This document shows, piece by piece, positions 63,386 through 64,000 of a stretch of 64,000 nt of DNA. The stretch is from NCBI RefSeq assembly GCF_001685355.1, contig NZ_CP016438.1, forward strand, positions 5,518,001-5,582,000, written 5' to 3'. Made by a program: the position numbers and the translations under genes. Under the pieces are notes generated by a model, which was given only the letters and a program-made list of their open reading frames with translations, searched no databases and had not been told where the DNA came from. Numbering within the stretch: position 1 is the stretch's first letter; the number at the start of each line of letters is the position of its first letter. This stretch comes from Streptomyces lincolnensis (GTDB taxonomy: Bacteria > Actinomycetota > Actinomycetes > Streptomycetales > Streptomycetaceae).

Positions 63386-63675
63386 GGGGCGCGGGGAACT
63401 GCGCGACCAGCCACAACGAACCCGCACCCGCCATACGACCGAACAAGACACCCCAGACGGCGAAACCCGCACGGCCTGCCCTACGGCAACCGCGGCTTGC
63501 CTTCTTTTAGGGGCGCGGGGAACTGCGCGACAAGCCACGACGGACCCGCAGCCGCCCTACGACCGAACAAGGCACCCCAGACGGCGAAACCCGCACGTCC
63601 ACCCCACGGCAACTGCGGCTCCCCCAGGGGCGCGGGGAACTGCGCGACCAGCCCCCACCCACCCGCCCACGACAC
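63386..63675. repeat. Dispersed Streptomyces repeat, three tandem copies
   Basis: GGGGCGCGGGGAACTGCGCG begins at 63386, 63510 and 63627 (unit about 120 bp). Between them CCAGACGGCGAAACCCGCAC and CGACCGAACAAG recur nearly unchanged. From memory, such GC-rich stem-loop elements are scattered between genes in many Streptomyces genomes. The rest of the 576-bp gap (63141-63716) is GT-rich noncoding sequence with no gene I can support. Confidence 0.85.
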
Positions 63676-63716
63676 ACAACCTGACACGGCCCCCCAAGCG
63701 GAGTTAGCCTCCGGCC

Positions 63717-64000
63717 ATGGCAAACGGGCAGTGGTACCCCCCGGAGTGGCCGGACCGCATCCGTGCCCTGGCGAGCGGGACTCTCACACCGGCGGCCCCC
63801 AGGCGCGCGGCCACGGTGATGCTCCTGAAGGACGGCGAGAGCGGCCCCCTCGTGCACATGCTGCGCAGACGCGCGTCCATGGCCTTCGCCGGAGGGGCGT
63901 ACGCGTATCCGGGCGGCGGAGTGGATCCCCGGGACGACGAGCGTCACGTCGGCTGGGCGGGCCCCACGCGCGCGTGGTGGGCGAAGAGGCTGGGTGTGGA
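63717..64000 (+). CDS. Nudix hydrolase, N-terminal part
   Basis: Runs off the window; about 94 residues are visible. Start MANGQWYPPEWPDRIRALAS, then RRAATVMLLKDGESGPLVHM, MLRRRASMAFAGGAYAYPGG and GVDPRD. The MAFAGGAYAYPGGGVDP stretch is the usual lead-in to the Nudix box of the larger NUDIX/CoA-pyrophosphatase-like group; the box itself is beyond the end. Confidence 0.85.
   Translation, partial: MANGQWYPPEWPDRIRALASGTLTPAAPRRAATVMLLKDGESGPLVHMLRRRASMAFAGGAYAYPGGGVDPRDDERHVGWAGPTRAWWAKRLGV

Overview
The window reads as a stretch of a Streptomyces chromosome. Coding DNA is very GC-rich at third codon positions, there are many GTG/TTG starts and 4-base ATGA/GTGA overlaps, and the gene families are typical of the genus: a WhiB-like wblA, a SigE-family sigma factor with a membrane partner, HTH-DUF5753 plus DUF397 pairs, a GTGA-coupled two-component pair, PASTA-less Ser/Thr kinases and DUF5063. 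The neighbourhood wblA / class A PBP / aspartokinase-asd / recR / YbaB matches my memory of the S. coelicolor SCO3577-SCO3630 core region. That match is from memory, not from a search.

Layout. 1-9.5 kb: end of a 5'-nucleotidase, small secreted and hypothetical proteins, a GntR regulator with a class III aminotransferase, a DJ-1/PfpI-MarR pair behind palindromic operators, a receptor-type Ser/Thr kinase and a Tat-exported M28 peptidase. 9.5-12.3 kb: a SLATT membrane protein, then YbaB-RecR-DUF5063. 12.25-18.1 kb is an accessory island: a nonapeptide-repeat membrane protein, a small membrane protein and a STAND (NB-ARC) ATPase that share a repeated Gly-rich motif, a WhiJ-like HTH/DUF397 pair, a zinc-ribbon protein behind a hairpin leader, and a Uma2 nuclease-fold protein. 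18-30 kb: TauE exporter, SnoaL-like proteins, a two-component system, aspartokinase (with a probable internal beta-subunit start) plus asd, a SigE-type sigma factor with its membrane partner, SURF1 and an S9 peptidase. 30-39 kb: a two-RCK channel-like protein, a DUF318 permease with a TIGR03943 partner, an HTH regulator and divergent NAD(P)H quinone reductase, a second Ser/Thr kinase and a frameshifted lipoprotein esterase. 39-47.6 kb: glycosyltransferase, a 1366-aa HTH-nSTAND-WD40 protein, an unusually structured 589-bp intergenic region, a membrane protein, a VOC/TetR divergent pair and tRNA-Pro(CGG). 47.6-50.7 kb: Pr6Pr membrane protein, metallophosphoesterase and YqeY. 50.7-56.6 kb: a 1302-aa secreted SGNH-hydrolase protein, an orphan LuxR HTH protein and three related small secreted proteins. 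56.6-64 kb: class A PBP, wblA, two ArsA-type ATPases, DUF4177 and RidA proteins, a dispersed Streptomyces repeat and the start of a Nudix gene.

The strongest candidates for something undescribed are: (1) a putative regulon at 50.7-56.6 kb, in which three copies of a 16-bp palindrome TGGCGYGAATACGCCA sit about 60-115 bp upstream of the giant secreted esterase, the orphan luxR and its divergent small-protein operon, and the third small secreted protein; (2) the 12.25-15.1 kb triad of repeat protein, membrane protein and STAND ATPase; and (3) the 44.1-44.7 kb intergenic region, with a 20-bp-phased GGATCC array, a 17-bp perfect inverted repeat and three abutting 13-bp direct repeats.
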